NCBI GenBank assembly: GCA_020430865.1 | Contig: JAGQIY010000344.1 | Span: 1 to 10,558, forward strand | DNA length: 10,558 nucleotides | DNA from: Myxococcales bacterium | GTDB taxonomy: Bacteria > Myxococcota > Polyangia > Polyangiales > Polyangiaceae | Reading direction: 5' to 3' | Part shown: positions 1 through 6,583 of the stretch, piece by piece | Position numbering within the stretch: position 1 is the first letter of the stretch | Layout of the letters: each line of letters begins with the position of its first letter | Program-made: the position numbers and the translations under genes | Notes under the pieces: model-generated | What the model saw: only the letters and a program-made list of their open reading frames with translations | What the model was told of the DNA's origin: nothing | Database searches by the model: none

Positions 1-2469
1 AAGGTAAATAACAATACCATATTCTTCCCACTTGCCCCCGGCCAAAAGGACGGCAGCCCCCCCGCCCGCCGCGGCGCCGCCGCCGCGGCCGGCGGCGGCG
101 GCGCCGCGGGCGGCGCCGCCGGCGCCGCGGGGAGTGCCGGAGCCGGCGGCGGCGACGCAGGCTTCAAGCAGTGCGACGGGGCCTGCGTCGCCACCAGTGA
201 CCCCGCGTACGGCTGCACCGAGAGCGGCTGCGATCCCTGCATGGTCAGCAACGCCACCGCCACCTGTGACGGGAACAGCTGCGCGATCGCCAGCTGCGAC
301 AGCGGCTTCGCCGACTGCAACGGCGAGACGCCGGATGGCTGCGAGATCGACCTCAGGTCCGACGCGACGAACTGCGGCGCGTGCGACCGCGGTTGCAGCC
401 TCCCCCACGCCAGCGCGCTCTGCCAGAACTCGGTCTGCGTCATCGACACGTGTGACGCGGGCTACACGAGCTGCGACAACGACGACGCCAGCGGCTGCGA
501 CACCAACACGAACGCCGACCCCAGGGCCTGCGGAACGTGCCTGAACGACTGCTTCGATGCCACGGGGAACTGGACCTGCAACACCGGAAAGTGTGAGCTC
601 TCCTCGTGCCCAACTGGCTGGGCCAACTGCGACGGAAGTGGCTGCAACACCAACACCCAGACCTCACTGAGCGACTGTGGTTTCTGCGGGAACTCCTGCG
701 CCCCCGCCAACGCGACCGGGACCTGTGTGGCGGGCGAGTGCAAGGTCTTGAGCTGCGACAGCGGCTTCGCAGATTGCGACGGCAACCCCGACAACGGCTG
801 CGAGCGAAACCTCAAGACGGACCCGGATCACTGCGGCGTCTGCGACCACGCGTGCGCGTCTGCCGGCGCGACGGCGCGCCTCTGTCAGGCTGGCTCGTGC
901 GTCCCGACTTGCGCTGCAGGCTTGGGTGACTGCAAGACACCGATCGCCCCCAGCGCCGACGACGGGTGCGAGACCAATCTGAACACGAGTCCCGACAACT
1001 GCGGCGCATGCAGCCGTGCCTGCCTCGGAACCAACACCCAGCTGCGCGTGTGCGCGGCGGGGACCTGCACGCCCGTCTGCAACACCGGCTTCGGCGACTG
1101 CACCACGCCCAGCCCCCCGGCGGCAGACGACGGCTGCGAGACGAGCACGTCGACGGACAAGTTGAACTGCGGCGCCTGCGGGCGCACCTGCTCCACGCTG
1201 GGCGTGCTGTCGCTCTCTTGCAGCGGCGGACTCTGCACCTCGAGCTGCACCGGCAACCGCGGCAACTGCAACCGGCCCCTGGCCCCCGGAGCCGACGACG
1301 GGTGCGAGGCCGACCTCAGCACGAATCCCGACAACTGTGGGGCTTGTGGACGCGCGTGCAGCAATGATCACGTCTCCACGCGGACCTGCAGCGGCAGCCT
1401 GTGTACCTCGACGTGTCAGGCGGGCTACGGCAACTGCCAGCTACCTCCTGGTGCGCTCGCCGACGATGGGTGCGAAGCAAACCTGAACACCAGCCCGGAC
1501 AACTGCGGTGGGTGCGGGCGCGCGTGCTCGTACGCCAACACCAGCAATCGCACCTGCACGGCTGGTCTGTGCACCTCGAGCTGTACTGGCGGCTTCGGAA
1601 ATTGCTCGCTGCCCGCCTTTCCCGGCTCGGACAACGGCTGCGAGAGCTTCTTGGCCTCCGACGTCGCGAACTGCGGAGCTTGCGGACGTGCCTGTTCGAC
1701 GAGCGGTACCAGCGCTACCTCATGCAGCAGCGGTTCGTGCAACTCGAGTTGCGTGACGGGGCGCGCCAACTGCGCGATGCCCGCCGCGCCAACCGCCGAC
1801 GACGGTTGCGAGACCGACACGCTGACTGACACCGCGAACTGTGGCGCCTGTGGCCGCGCTTGCTCGGGCGCGAACGTCGCCAGCAAGTCCTGCAGCCTCG
1901 GAGTCTGTGACTCGACCTGTGACCTCGGCTACGGCAACTGCGTGCAGCCATCGGCTGGCGCTGACGATGGCTGTGAGGCCAACGTCTCCGCCAGTTCGGC
2001 GTCGTGTGGTGGCTGTGGAGAGGCGTGCGTGAGCGGCTTCAGCTGTGGCGCGAACAAGTGCGGATGCGACTCCAACGGCGACTGCAACGCGGGGGGCAGC
2101 GCGAGCTGCAGCTCGGGGGTCTGCGAGTGCCTGCGCCTCGGCCCGAATCAGACTTGCCGGCCCGGCGAACGCTGCGTGAACGACGGAGGTCAGAGCACCT
2201 GCTCGTGCAACGGCGGAGGTCGTTGCTCCGGCTCTCAGAGCTGCTGCGAAGCCGGCTGCAGGGACCTCGGAAGCGACGCGAGCAACTGCGGAGCTTGCGG
2301 CCATGTCTGCCCACCGAGCTTCAGCTGCTCGAGCGGTGGGTGCGCGTGCAGTGGTGACGCCAGCTGCAACGCGGGTTCCGCCGGCAGCTGCAGCGCCGGG
2401 GTGTGTCACTGCGGGGCGTCCACCTGCGGTCCGGGCGAGCGCTGCCAGCCCGATGGCAGCTGCGGCTGA
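1..2469 (+). CDS. Cysteine-rich repeat protein, 5'-truncated by the window edge (probable extracellular or surface protein)
   Basis: The frame is open from base 1 to the TGA at 2467-2469, so the gene probably starts outside the window. The ATG at 241 lies inside a cysteine repeat and is unlikely to be the true start. The visible product runs: a short N-terminal stretch of doubtful sequence, a Gly/Ala linker (about 76-165), a degenerate first repeat (211-336), ten full units with exactly eight Cys each (337-1968), and a cysteine-rich C-terminal part with two related modules. The unit core is DDGCE-x(9)-NCGACGRAC, resembling the cysteine motif of Stig1-like proteins. Even cysteine numbers and the lack of membrane segments suggest a disulfide-rich exported protein; the expected signal peptide or lipobox would be upstream and is not visible. 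No catalytic motif is seen. I recall such myxobacterial repeats being mislabelled as tryptophan synthase in automated annotation; nothing here supports an enzyme. Function unknown; adhesion or matrix roles are guesses. Confidence 0.85.
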   Translation, partial: KVNNNTIFFPLAPGQKDGSPPARRGAAAAAGGGGAAGGAAGAAGSAGAGGGDAGFKQCDGACVATSDPAYGCTESGCDPCMVSNATATCDGNSCAIASCDSGFADCNGETPDGCEIDLRSDATNCGACDRGCSLPHASALCQNSVCVIDTCDAGYTSCDNDDASGCDTNTNADPRACGTCLNDCFDATGNWTCNTGKCELSSCPTGWANCDGSGCNTNTQTSLSDCGFCGNSCAPANATGTCVAGECKVLSCDSGFADCDGNPDNGCERNLKTDPDHCGVCDHACASAGATARLCQAGSCVPTCAAGLGDCKTPIAPSADDGCETNLNTSPDNCGACSRACLGTNTQLRVCAAGTCTPVCNTGFGDCTTPSPPAADDGCETSTSTDKLNCGACGRTCSTLGVLSLSCSGGLCTSSCTGNRGNCNRPLAPGADDGCEADLSTNPDNCGACGRACSNDHVSTRTCSGSLCTSTCQAGYGNCQLPPGALADDGCEANLNTSPDNCGGCGRACSYANTSNRTCTAGLCTSSCTGGFGNCSLPAFPGSDNGCESFLASDVANCGACGRACSTSGTSATSCSSGSCNSSCVTGRANCAMPAAPTADDGCETDTLTDTANCGACGRACSGANVASKSCSLGVCDSTCDLGYGNCVQPSAGADDGCEANVSASSASCGGCGEACVSGFSCGANKCGCDSNGDCNAGGSASCSSGVCECLRLGPNQTCRPGERCVNDGGQSTCSCNGGGRCSGSQSCCEAGCRDLGSDASNCGACGHVCPPSFSCSSGGCACSGDASCNAGSAGSCSAGVCHCGASTCGPGERCQPDGSCG
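76..165 (+). repeat. Gly/Ala low-complexity linker, GCC/GGC-rich DNA
   Basis: In the gene's frame this stretch encodes almost only Gly and Ala, the usual flexible spacer between the lipoprotein or signal region and the folded part of large myxobacterial surface proteins. The DNA is a self-complementary run of GCC and GGC triplets (strongest near 80-135) that can form very stable hairpins. Such DNA is a common place for assembly breaks or copy-number errors. Confidence 0.7.
337..1968 (+). repeat. Ten tandem eight-cysteine units, two length classes
   Basis: Unit starts (the Gly-Cys pair) are at 337, 493, 640, 796, 964, 1132, 1300, 1468, 1636 and 1804, and the next begins at 1969. Units 1-3 are 52, 49 and 52 codons and end in motifs like GFADCDG. 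The next six are each exactly 56 codons (168 bases), and the last is 55. The long units carry a Pro-rich insert before the ADD-GC junction. All ten have eight cysteines in the same order. The constant 168-base period suggests expansion by unequal recombination of a long unit, later diversified. Confidence 0.9.
2035..2466 (+). repeat. Duplicated C-terminal cysteine-rich module (copies 2035-2187 and 2317-2466)
   Basis: Two blocks of about 50 residues share the order FSC, CxC, (D/A)CNAG, SCS(S/A)GVC, a C(R/G)PGERC-type motif and a closing (N/P)DG. Each follows an eight-cysteine-like core (CGGCGEAC for copy A, NCGACGHVC for copy B). A linker with a CC pair lies between them. The block differs from the upstream units and resembles small EGF-like or dickkopf-like disulfide knots, though I cannot assign a named domain. 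Confidence 0.7.
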
Positions 2470-2473
2470 GCCA

Positions 2474-2491
2474 GGCGCCCTCTGGGGCGCC
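2474..2491 (+). terminator. GC-rich stem-loop after the repeat gene, possible weak terminator
   Basis: A perfect 7-bp stem, GGCGCCC paired with GGGCGCC around a TCTG loop, begins 5 bases after the stop codon. No T-run follows, so it is not a canonical intrinsic terminator. It may slow polymerase or protect the 3' end. The antiporter starts only 52 bases later, so read-through is likely. Confidence 0.4.
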
Positions 2492-2543
2492 GCGACGCGC
2501 GCAGAAGGCGCGACCTGAGCCAGATTGCGGTTAGAGTCTCGTC

Positions 2544-4046
2544 ATGGATCCGGTGGCGCTGTTTCTCTTGGCCGTGGCGGGGATCTTCGCCATTGGCGCG
2601 CTGGGCGAGCTGATCTTTCAGCGCACCAACGTGCCCGACGTGATCTGGCTGATCCTGGCGGGCATCGTGCTCGGTCCGATCAGCGGCCTCCTCACACGTC
2701 CGATGCTGTCGAGCATCGCGCCGTTCTTCGCCGCGATCACCCTGGTGGTCGTGCTGTTCGAGGGCGGGAGCAAGCTGCGCCTGGGCGAGATCGGCAAGGC
2801 GGCGCCACGCTCCAGCTTGCTCGCGGTGTTGAGCTTCCTGTTCGCGACGCTCGTCGTCGCCGGTCTGAGCATGCTGGGACGCTGGCCCTTCGGGCTGTTC
2901 CCCGAGACCTGGAGCTGGACCCACGGGTTGCTGCTCGGTGCGATCCTCGGCGGGTCGAGCTCGATCATCATCATGCCCGCGATGGCTCAGGCTCGGCTCC
3001 CGGCTCCCCTCGCGAACCTGGTCAACATCGAGAGCGCGCTGACGGACGCTTTCTGCGTGGTTGCCACCGCGGCCATCATCGATCTGTTGCTCAAGGGCGC
3101 CGGCGGAGCTGCCGCGCCCGCCATTTCCCTGCTGAAATCATTCGGCATCGGGCTGGCGATCGGCGGCGTCGCAGGCCTGGTCTGGCTCCTGCTCCTGCGC
3201 TTCCTGCGCGGCAGCGAACACGCATATCCAATCACGCTCGCAGCGCTACTCGTGCTGTACGTCCTGATCGATCACGCCGAAGGCAGCGCCGCGCTCGGCA
3301 TCCTCACGGTCGCCATCATCCTCGGTAACGCGGGCTCCATTTCGTCGAAGATCGGCCTCGCCGAGCCAGCCGAGCTGGACACCGAGGTGCGCGGCTTTCA
3401 TCGCCAGATGGCGTTCATGATCAAGTCGTTCTTCTTCGTCTTCATCGGCGCCATGCTGGGCCCCCCCTGGGGCCTGATCGTCTTCGGAGTGTTCCTGGGT
3501 GTGGTGCTCTTCGCGGCGCGAATCCCTGCGGTGTTCCTCGGCACCCTGGGGAGCAAGTTCACCGCAGCCGAGAAGCGCATGACGGCCGTTGCCATGCCGC
3601 GCGGAATGGCGGCAGGGGTACTCGCGACGCTGCCCATGTCTGCGGGCGTCGAAGGCACCGAGGGCCTCCCGGTGCTGGTCTTCGCGTGCGTCTTCACGAC
3701 GATCCTGGTCTTCGCCGTGGGCTTCCCCATCGTCAAGCGAGCCCTGCCCGAGGCAGAAGACGAAGAACCCGAGAGCCGCCTACCGATGCCTGCTGGCGCC
3801 GCTCAACCCCGGCAGACCGAACGCATGCAGCCGTTGTCCCCCGGCGTCGCCACGCCCATCGTGGCGACGGGAAGCCCCGTGGCGACCACCCCGACGGTCG
3901 CGGCCCCAGCTCCGGGAGCAGCACCGGACACCCAGCCCGTCGGGCTCGAACAACAGAGCGCACCGCTCCCGACGGGTAGCGTGAGCTGGCCGCGGGACAC
4001 GCACCCGATGCAGCCGCTCAGCCCAGACGAGCCTCCGGAGGAGTGA
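2544..4046 (+). CDS. Cation/proton antiporter, CPA (NhaP-like) family
   Basis: A 500-residue inner-membrane protein predicted to exchange Na+ or K+ for H+. Residues 1-400 hold roughly a dozen hydrophobic segments. Family landmarks are LFEGG at 71-75, the ion-site segment NIESALTD at 161-168 (E163 and D168 spaced as in NhaP proteins), FFFVFIG at 296-302 and MPRGMAAG at 351-358, whose Arg353 may be the conserved helix-breaking arginine. The usual Asn-Asp pair of CPA1 proteins is Thr167-Asp168 here. Residues 401-500 are a cytoplasmic, Pro/Ala-rich tail without a recognisable TrkA or CBS domain, holding two MQPLSP copies (428-433 and 489-494). The ATG at 2544 is the only good start; upstream TAGAG gives at most a weak ribosome site. 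It lies 74 bases after the repeat gene and ends 3 bases from the oppositely oriented ClC gene. Family is confident; ion selectivity and electrogenicity cannot be read from sequence. Confidence 0.9.
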   Translation: MDPVALFLLAVAGIFAIGALGELIFQRTNVPDVIWLILAGIVLGPISGLLTRPMLSSIAPFFAAITLVVVLFEGGSKLRLGEIGKAAPRSSLLAVLSFLFATLVVAGLSMLGRWPFGLFPETWSWTHGLLLGAILGGSSSIIIMPAMAQARLPAPLANLVNIESALTDAFCVVATAAIIDLLLKGAGGAAAPAISLLKSFGIGLAIGGVAGLVWLLLLRFLRGSEHAYPITLAALLVLYVLIDHAEGSAALGILTVAIILGNAGSISSKIGLAEPAELDTEVRGFHRQMAFMIKSFFFVFIGAMLGPPWGLIVFGVFLGVVLFAARIPAVFLGTLGSKFTAAEKRMTAVAMPRGMAAGVLATLPMSAGVEGTEGLPVLVFACVFTTILVFAVGFPIVKRALPEAEDEEPESRLPMPAGAAQPRQTERMQPLSPGVATPIVATGSPVATTPTVAAPAPGAAPDTQPVGLEQQSAPLPTGSVSWPRDTHPMQPLSPDEPPEE

Positions 4047-4049
4047 TCG

Positions 4050-5978
4050 TCACGCCTTGGAGTGAGCGTCGGCGTCGCCAGGCATCGGCGCGACCAGAGG
4101 AGCTGGGCTCGCCATGGGTTCGCTCAGCGCCTCGGCGTCTGGTTCTAGCCGACGCTTCACGATGGCGCGGCTGTACGCGTGGAGCACGTCATCGTATCCG
4201 AGCAAGCCGAGGATCTGATTTGGCTCTCCGTGCTCACACACCGGCAGCTGCGGGAAGCCGGTCTCGGCGAAGCGCTCGAGCGCAGCGCTGAGGGTGTCAT
4301 CGGGATGCACCCAGGCGTGGGGCTGAGCGAAGTCGGCGGCGATCGCCAGCGCGCCCATTTCCTCATCGAAGAAGTACTCGCGCAGCACGTCGAGGGTGAT
4401 GATCCCCGTCACCTCGCCGTTCTCGTTGACGACGGGGAAGACCGTGCCGCGGCTCTCGGAGGCCTTCCGCAAGATGCCCTCGAGCGAGGTCGACGCGTGA
4501 ACGGGGTGCACCGCCAGAGTCTGATTGTAGACCTCGGCGACCCGCTGCTCGTCCAGCACATCCATCACGTAGTCGCCGGCGTGCGCGGGCGAATCACGGC
4601 GCGAAGGCACTTGCTTCTCATACAGCGTGAAGCGACGCATCAAGGTGACGGTGACCACCTCCGCCAACATGATGGGCACCAGCAGCTCGTAGGAGCCGGT
4701 CATCTCGCTCGCCATGACCAGCGTGCTGATCGGCGCGTGCGCCACACCGCCAACGAAGCAGGCCATCCCGACGATCACGAACGCCCCAGGCTGGGTCACG
4801 ACGGTGGGAGCGAGCTCGTGAAACGCGAGCCCGAAGGCTCCGCCCACCATCCCCCCGATCACCACCGAAGGACCGAAGACGCCACCCGAACCACCCGAGT
4901 TCACGCTGAGAGAGGTCGTCAGCACCTTCAGCAGCGCGATCCCCAGGAAGGCGAGCGCGCCCCACCAGCCGACAGGCAGCGCGCCGTGGGTGTTCAGCAG
5001 CGCCTCCTGCAACCAACCGTAGCCAGCTCCGAGCGCTTGCGGAGCAACCAGCGAGAGCAAGCCCACCGCGAGCCCGCCGATCATCGGCTTGCTCCAGTTC
5101 GGCACCTTCAGCGGGTGGAAGACCTTGTCCCGCATCCCGTAGAAGACCTTGATGTAGAGCACGCCGATCAGCGCCGCGCCGACCGCCATGATCAGAAACA
5201 GCGGGAGCTGCACCGGGCTGAAAGCATAGGCGGGCTCGACGGCGAACATCTTGCCCTCGCCGTAGATCATCGTGAACACGGAGTAGGCCACCACCGACGC
5301 CAGCACCGTGGGCACCAGCCCCTCGACCTCGAAGTCGTCGCTGTACAAGCACTCCACGATGAACAGGGCTGCGCCGAGCGGTGTGCGGAAGATGGCGCCG
5401 ATACCAGCGGCCGCACCCGCGAGGATCAACAGACGGCGCTCCTTCACCGTCAGCTTCATCACGCGACCGAGTTGCGACGCGATCCCAGCCGCCACCTGAG
5501 CGATGGGCCCCTCGCGGCCTGCGCTACCCCCGGTACCGATCAACGCCACCGAAGCGATGCCCTTGATCAGCGGGATGCGTCCCCGGATCTTGCCGCGCTT
5601 GTGGTGGAAGGAATCGATCAGCGCGTCGGTGCCGTGGCCCTCGGCTTCAGGGGCGAAGGTGAACACCAGCACGCCGCTGATCAGGCCGCCGATCGCGGGG
5701 GCGATCACGAGCAGCCAGCGCCGCACTTCGCCGCTCGCGACGTGGTGGCCGATGGGCTTCTCCCCAGCGGGCTCCAGTGGGTGGTAGTTCGCGAGATCCG
5801 TCAGCACGAACGACTTCAGCCAATCCATGCCGAAGTAGAAGAGGGCCGCGGTGAGCCCGGCGATGATCCCGACGACCAGGCCGAGGCCTACCCAGCGAGA
5901 CACCGTCCGAAACTCGAACAGACGGGCTAAGGCAGAAAGATCGGCGAACAGCGGTAAGCGACGCGGTCTACTTGGCAT
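4050..5978 (-). CDS. ClC-family chloride channel/transporter with C-terminal CBS pair
   Basis: A 642-residue inner-membrane protein of the ClC family, predicted to move Cl- (possibly Cl-/H+ exchange). Landmarks: GHGTD at 114-118 in place of the classical GSGIP, GREGP at 154-158 with gating glutamate E156, helix FIVEC at 206-210, GSGGVFGP at 363-370 (the GxFxP loop), and Y453 in TLYEKQ at the position of the anion-coordinating tyrosine. Two CBS domains follow at about 468-531 and 542-604, as in ligand-regulated ClC proteins that bind nucleotides. By alignment with E. coli ClcA, the internal proton glutamate (E203) corresponds to Cys210. The ATG at 5978 leaves a 27-residue cytoplasmic N-terminus; I see no convincing Shine-Dalgarno. 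The gene is divergent from the downstream sensor and converges with the antiporter. Cl- versus another anion, and channel versus exchanger, remain open. Confidence 0.93.
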   Translation of the reverse strand: MPSRPRRLPLFADLSALARLFEFRTVSRWVGLGLVVGIIAGLTAALFYFGMDWLKSFVLTDLANYHPLEPAGEKPIGHHVASGEVRRWLLVIAPAIGGLISGVLVFTFAPEAEGHGTDALIDSFHHKRGKIRGRIPLIKGIASVALIGTGGSAGREGPIAQVAAGIASQLGRVMKLTVKERRLLILAGAAAGIGAIFRTPLGAALFIVECLYSDDFEVEGLVPTVLASVVAYSVFTMIYGEGKMFAVEPAYAFSPVQLPLFLIMAVGAALIGVLYIKVFYGMRDKVFHPLKVPNWSKPMIGGLAVGLLSLVAPQALGAGYGWLQEALLNTHGALPVGWWGALAFLGIALLKVLTTSLSVNSGGSGGVFGPSVVIGGMVGGAFGLAFHELAPTVVTQPGAFVIVGMACFVGGVAHAPISTLVMASEMTGSYELLVPIMLAEVVTVTLMRRFTLYEKQVPSRRDSPAHAGDYVMDVLDEQRVAEVYNQTLAVHPVHASTSLEGILRKASESRGTVFPVVNENGEVTGIITLDVLREYFFDEEMGALAIAADFAQPHAWVHPDDTLSAALERFAETGFPQLPVCEHGEPNQILGLLGYDDVLHAYSRAIVKRRLEPDAEALSEPMASPAPLVAPMPGDADAHSKA

Positions 5979-6020
5979 GACGTAAGCGCTGCCCGCTTCG
6001 CCAGCCGGCAGCTCCTGGAG

Positions 6021-6043
6021 CGCTGAAGTGGTCTACTTCAGCG
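6021..6043. promoter_or_regulatory. 9-bp perfect inverted repeat upstream of the ClC gene
   Basis: CGCTGAAGT and ACTTCAGCG flank a 5-base spacer (GGTCT), giving a 23-bp palindromic site 43 bases upstream of the ClC start codon. Both a dimeric-repressor operator and an RNA hairpin in the ClC leader fit. An 11-base imperfect palindrome (GCTCC-T-GGAGC, 6011-6021) abuts it on the side nearer the gene. Confidence 0.5.
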
Positions 6044-6074
6044 ATCCGTTGTGCTCCTCCGGGGCGACTCCAAG

Positions 6075-6118
6075 CACAGCCGCTCTCCAATCCTCAGCCG
6101 TCGATGGAGGCGGCTGTG
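6075..6118. other. Long stem-loop, 14 bp with one bulge
   Basis: CACAGCCGC (6075-6083) pairs with GCGGCTGTG (6110-6118), and after a bulged T at 6084 CTCCA (6085-6089) pairs with TGGAG (6105-6109). The loop is 15 bases. This is the strongest single structure in the intergenic region and works as RNA on either strand. Confidence 0.6.
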
Positions 6119-6169
6119 ATGGGGAACAGGATGTCGCTGGGAGCTGCGCAGGCACGGTGATCGTTGTCC

Positions 6170-6305
6170 TGGCGGAAAACCGCCATCCCACCAACGGTGG
6201 GATCAGGGAGACCCGCCAAGCGGGCTGCTGTCGACCTCACGCCGTGGTCGCCGAAGTCGCTCCTCGGGGGCGCTCAGTGAGCGCCAGGGTCCGCTCCGAA
6301 GAGCG
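6170..6305 (-). ncRNA. Candidate structured RNA: closely packed hairpins
   Basis: Six hairpins are packed into 136 bases: TGGCGG/CCGCCA (6170-6185, 4-base loop), ATCCCACC/GGTGGGAT (6185-6203, 3-base loop, sharing one base with the previous stem), CCCGC/GCGGG (6212-6224), CGAC-CAC/GTG-GTCG with a 2-base bulge (6232-6250), GGCGCT/AGCGCC (6269-6285) and CGCTC/GAGCG (6292-6305). Read on the minus strand the last has a C(UUCG)G tetraloop, a signature of stable folded RNA; this is the reason for the strand given. Order and spacing would suit a long leader of the ClC mRNA or an independent small RNA. No known riboswitch family could be matched by eye. Promoter and ends are not defined. Confidence 0.35.
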
Positions 6306-6486
6306 AACGGCACTTCCCAACGAGGGGTCGCGCGGGGGGCACGACCAGGAACAGGCTACGAACGATGCGCGGCGGGCCGGCAACGCGCGCGATGCTCTGC
6401 CACATCCCACCCGGAACGCAACACTCTTCTACCGCAAACCAGGATCTCTCCGCCTCAGCGGCAAGGCGAGGCGAACCCCAGCAGAT

Positions 6487-6518
6487 GGGCGCTCCAGGTT
6501 TGGGGGTGAGGGGGTGGG
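6487..6518 (+). other. G-rich tract, possible G-quadruplex
   Basis: The plus strand holds GGG (6487-6489), GGGGG (6502-6506), GGGGG (6510-6514) and GGG (6516-6518) with loops of 12, 3 and 1 bases. It sits 66 bases upstream of the sensor's start. The first loop is long, so stability is doubtful. Confidence 0.25.
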
Positions 6519-6547
6519 ACACAATGCGAGGCACGCACGCAGCCAGT

Positions 6548-6577
6548 TTGTACAACCCGCGCGATCCAGCCTAAATT
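6548..6577 (+). promoter_or_regulatory. Candidate promoter for the sensor gene
   Basis: TTGTAC at 6548-6553 and TAAATT at 6572-6577 resemble -35 and -10 boxes with an 18-base spacer, in one of the few AT-rich spots of the region. The match is partial (3 of 6 and 4 of 6 bases). Initiation about 7 bases after the -10 box would fall at or near the GTG start at 6584. Confidence 0.3.
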
Positions 6578-6583
6578 TCCAAG

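Larger units (their letters stand above)
5979..6583. other. 605-base divergent intergenic region, structured, no convincing gene
   Basis: The region lies between the divergent ClC and sensor genes. Open frames exist but lack the high third-position GC of the neighbours and any recognisable domain, so I call none. Instead there is a run of stem-loops: 6021-6043, 6075-6118, 6170-6185, 6185-6203, 6212-6224, 6232-6250, 6269-6285, 6292-6305, 6326-6346 and 6451-6473. It must also hold the promoters of both flanking genes. A G-rich segment and a candidate promoter for the sensor lie near its right end. A structured 5' leader of the ClC mRNA, a small RNA, or operator sites are all possible. Confidence 0.6.

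Noticed and set aside
664..1371. 235-codon minus-strand frame opposite the cysteine repeats
   Set aside because: Ala/Arg/Val-rich shadow produced by the repeated DNA; its apparent repeats mirror the plus-strand repeats.
4179..5930. 583-codon open frame opposite the ClC gene
   Set aside because: It is the antisense shadow of a clear ClC coding region in GC-rich DNA; its product is His/Arg/Asp-rich without any domain.
6119..6224. Fluoride (crcB) riboswitch before the ClC gene
   Set aside because: ClC genes are sometimes fluoride exporters under this riboswitch, but the conserved core and pseudoknot were not found on the minus strand, and the protein does not show the features I associate with ClC-F.
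6119..6305. Cyclic-di-GMP riboswitch upstream of the sensor
   Set aside because: The GEMM core and tetraloop-receptor layout could not be matched on the plus strand.
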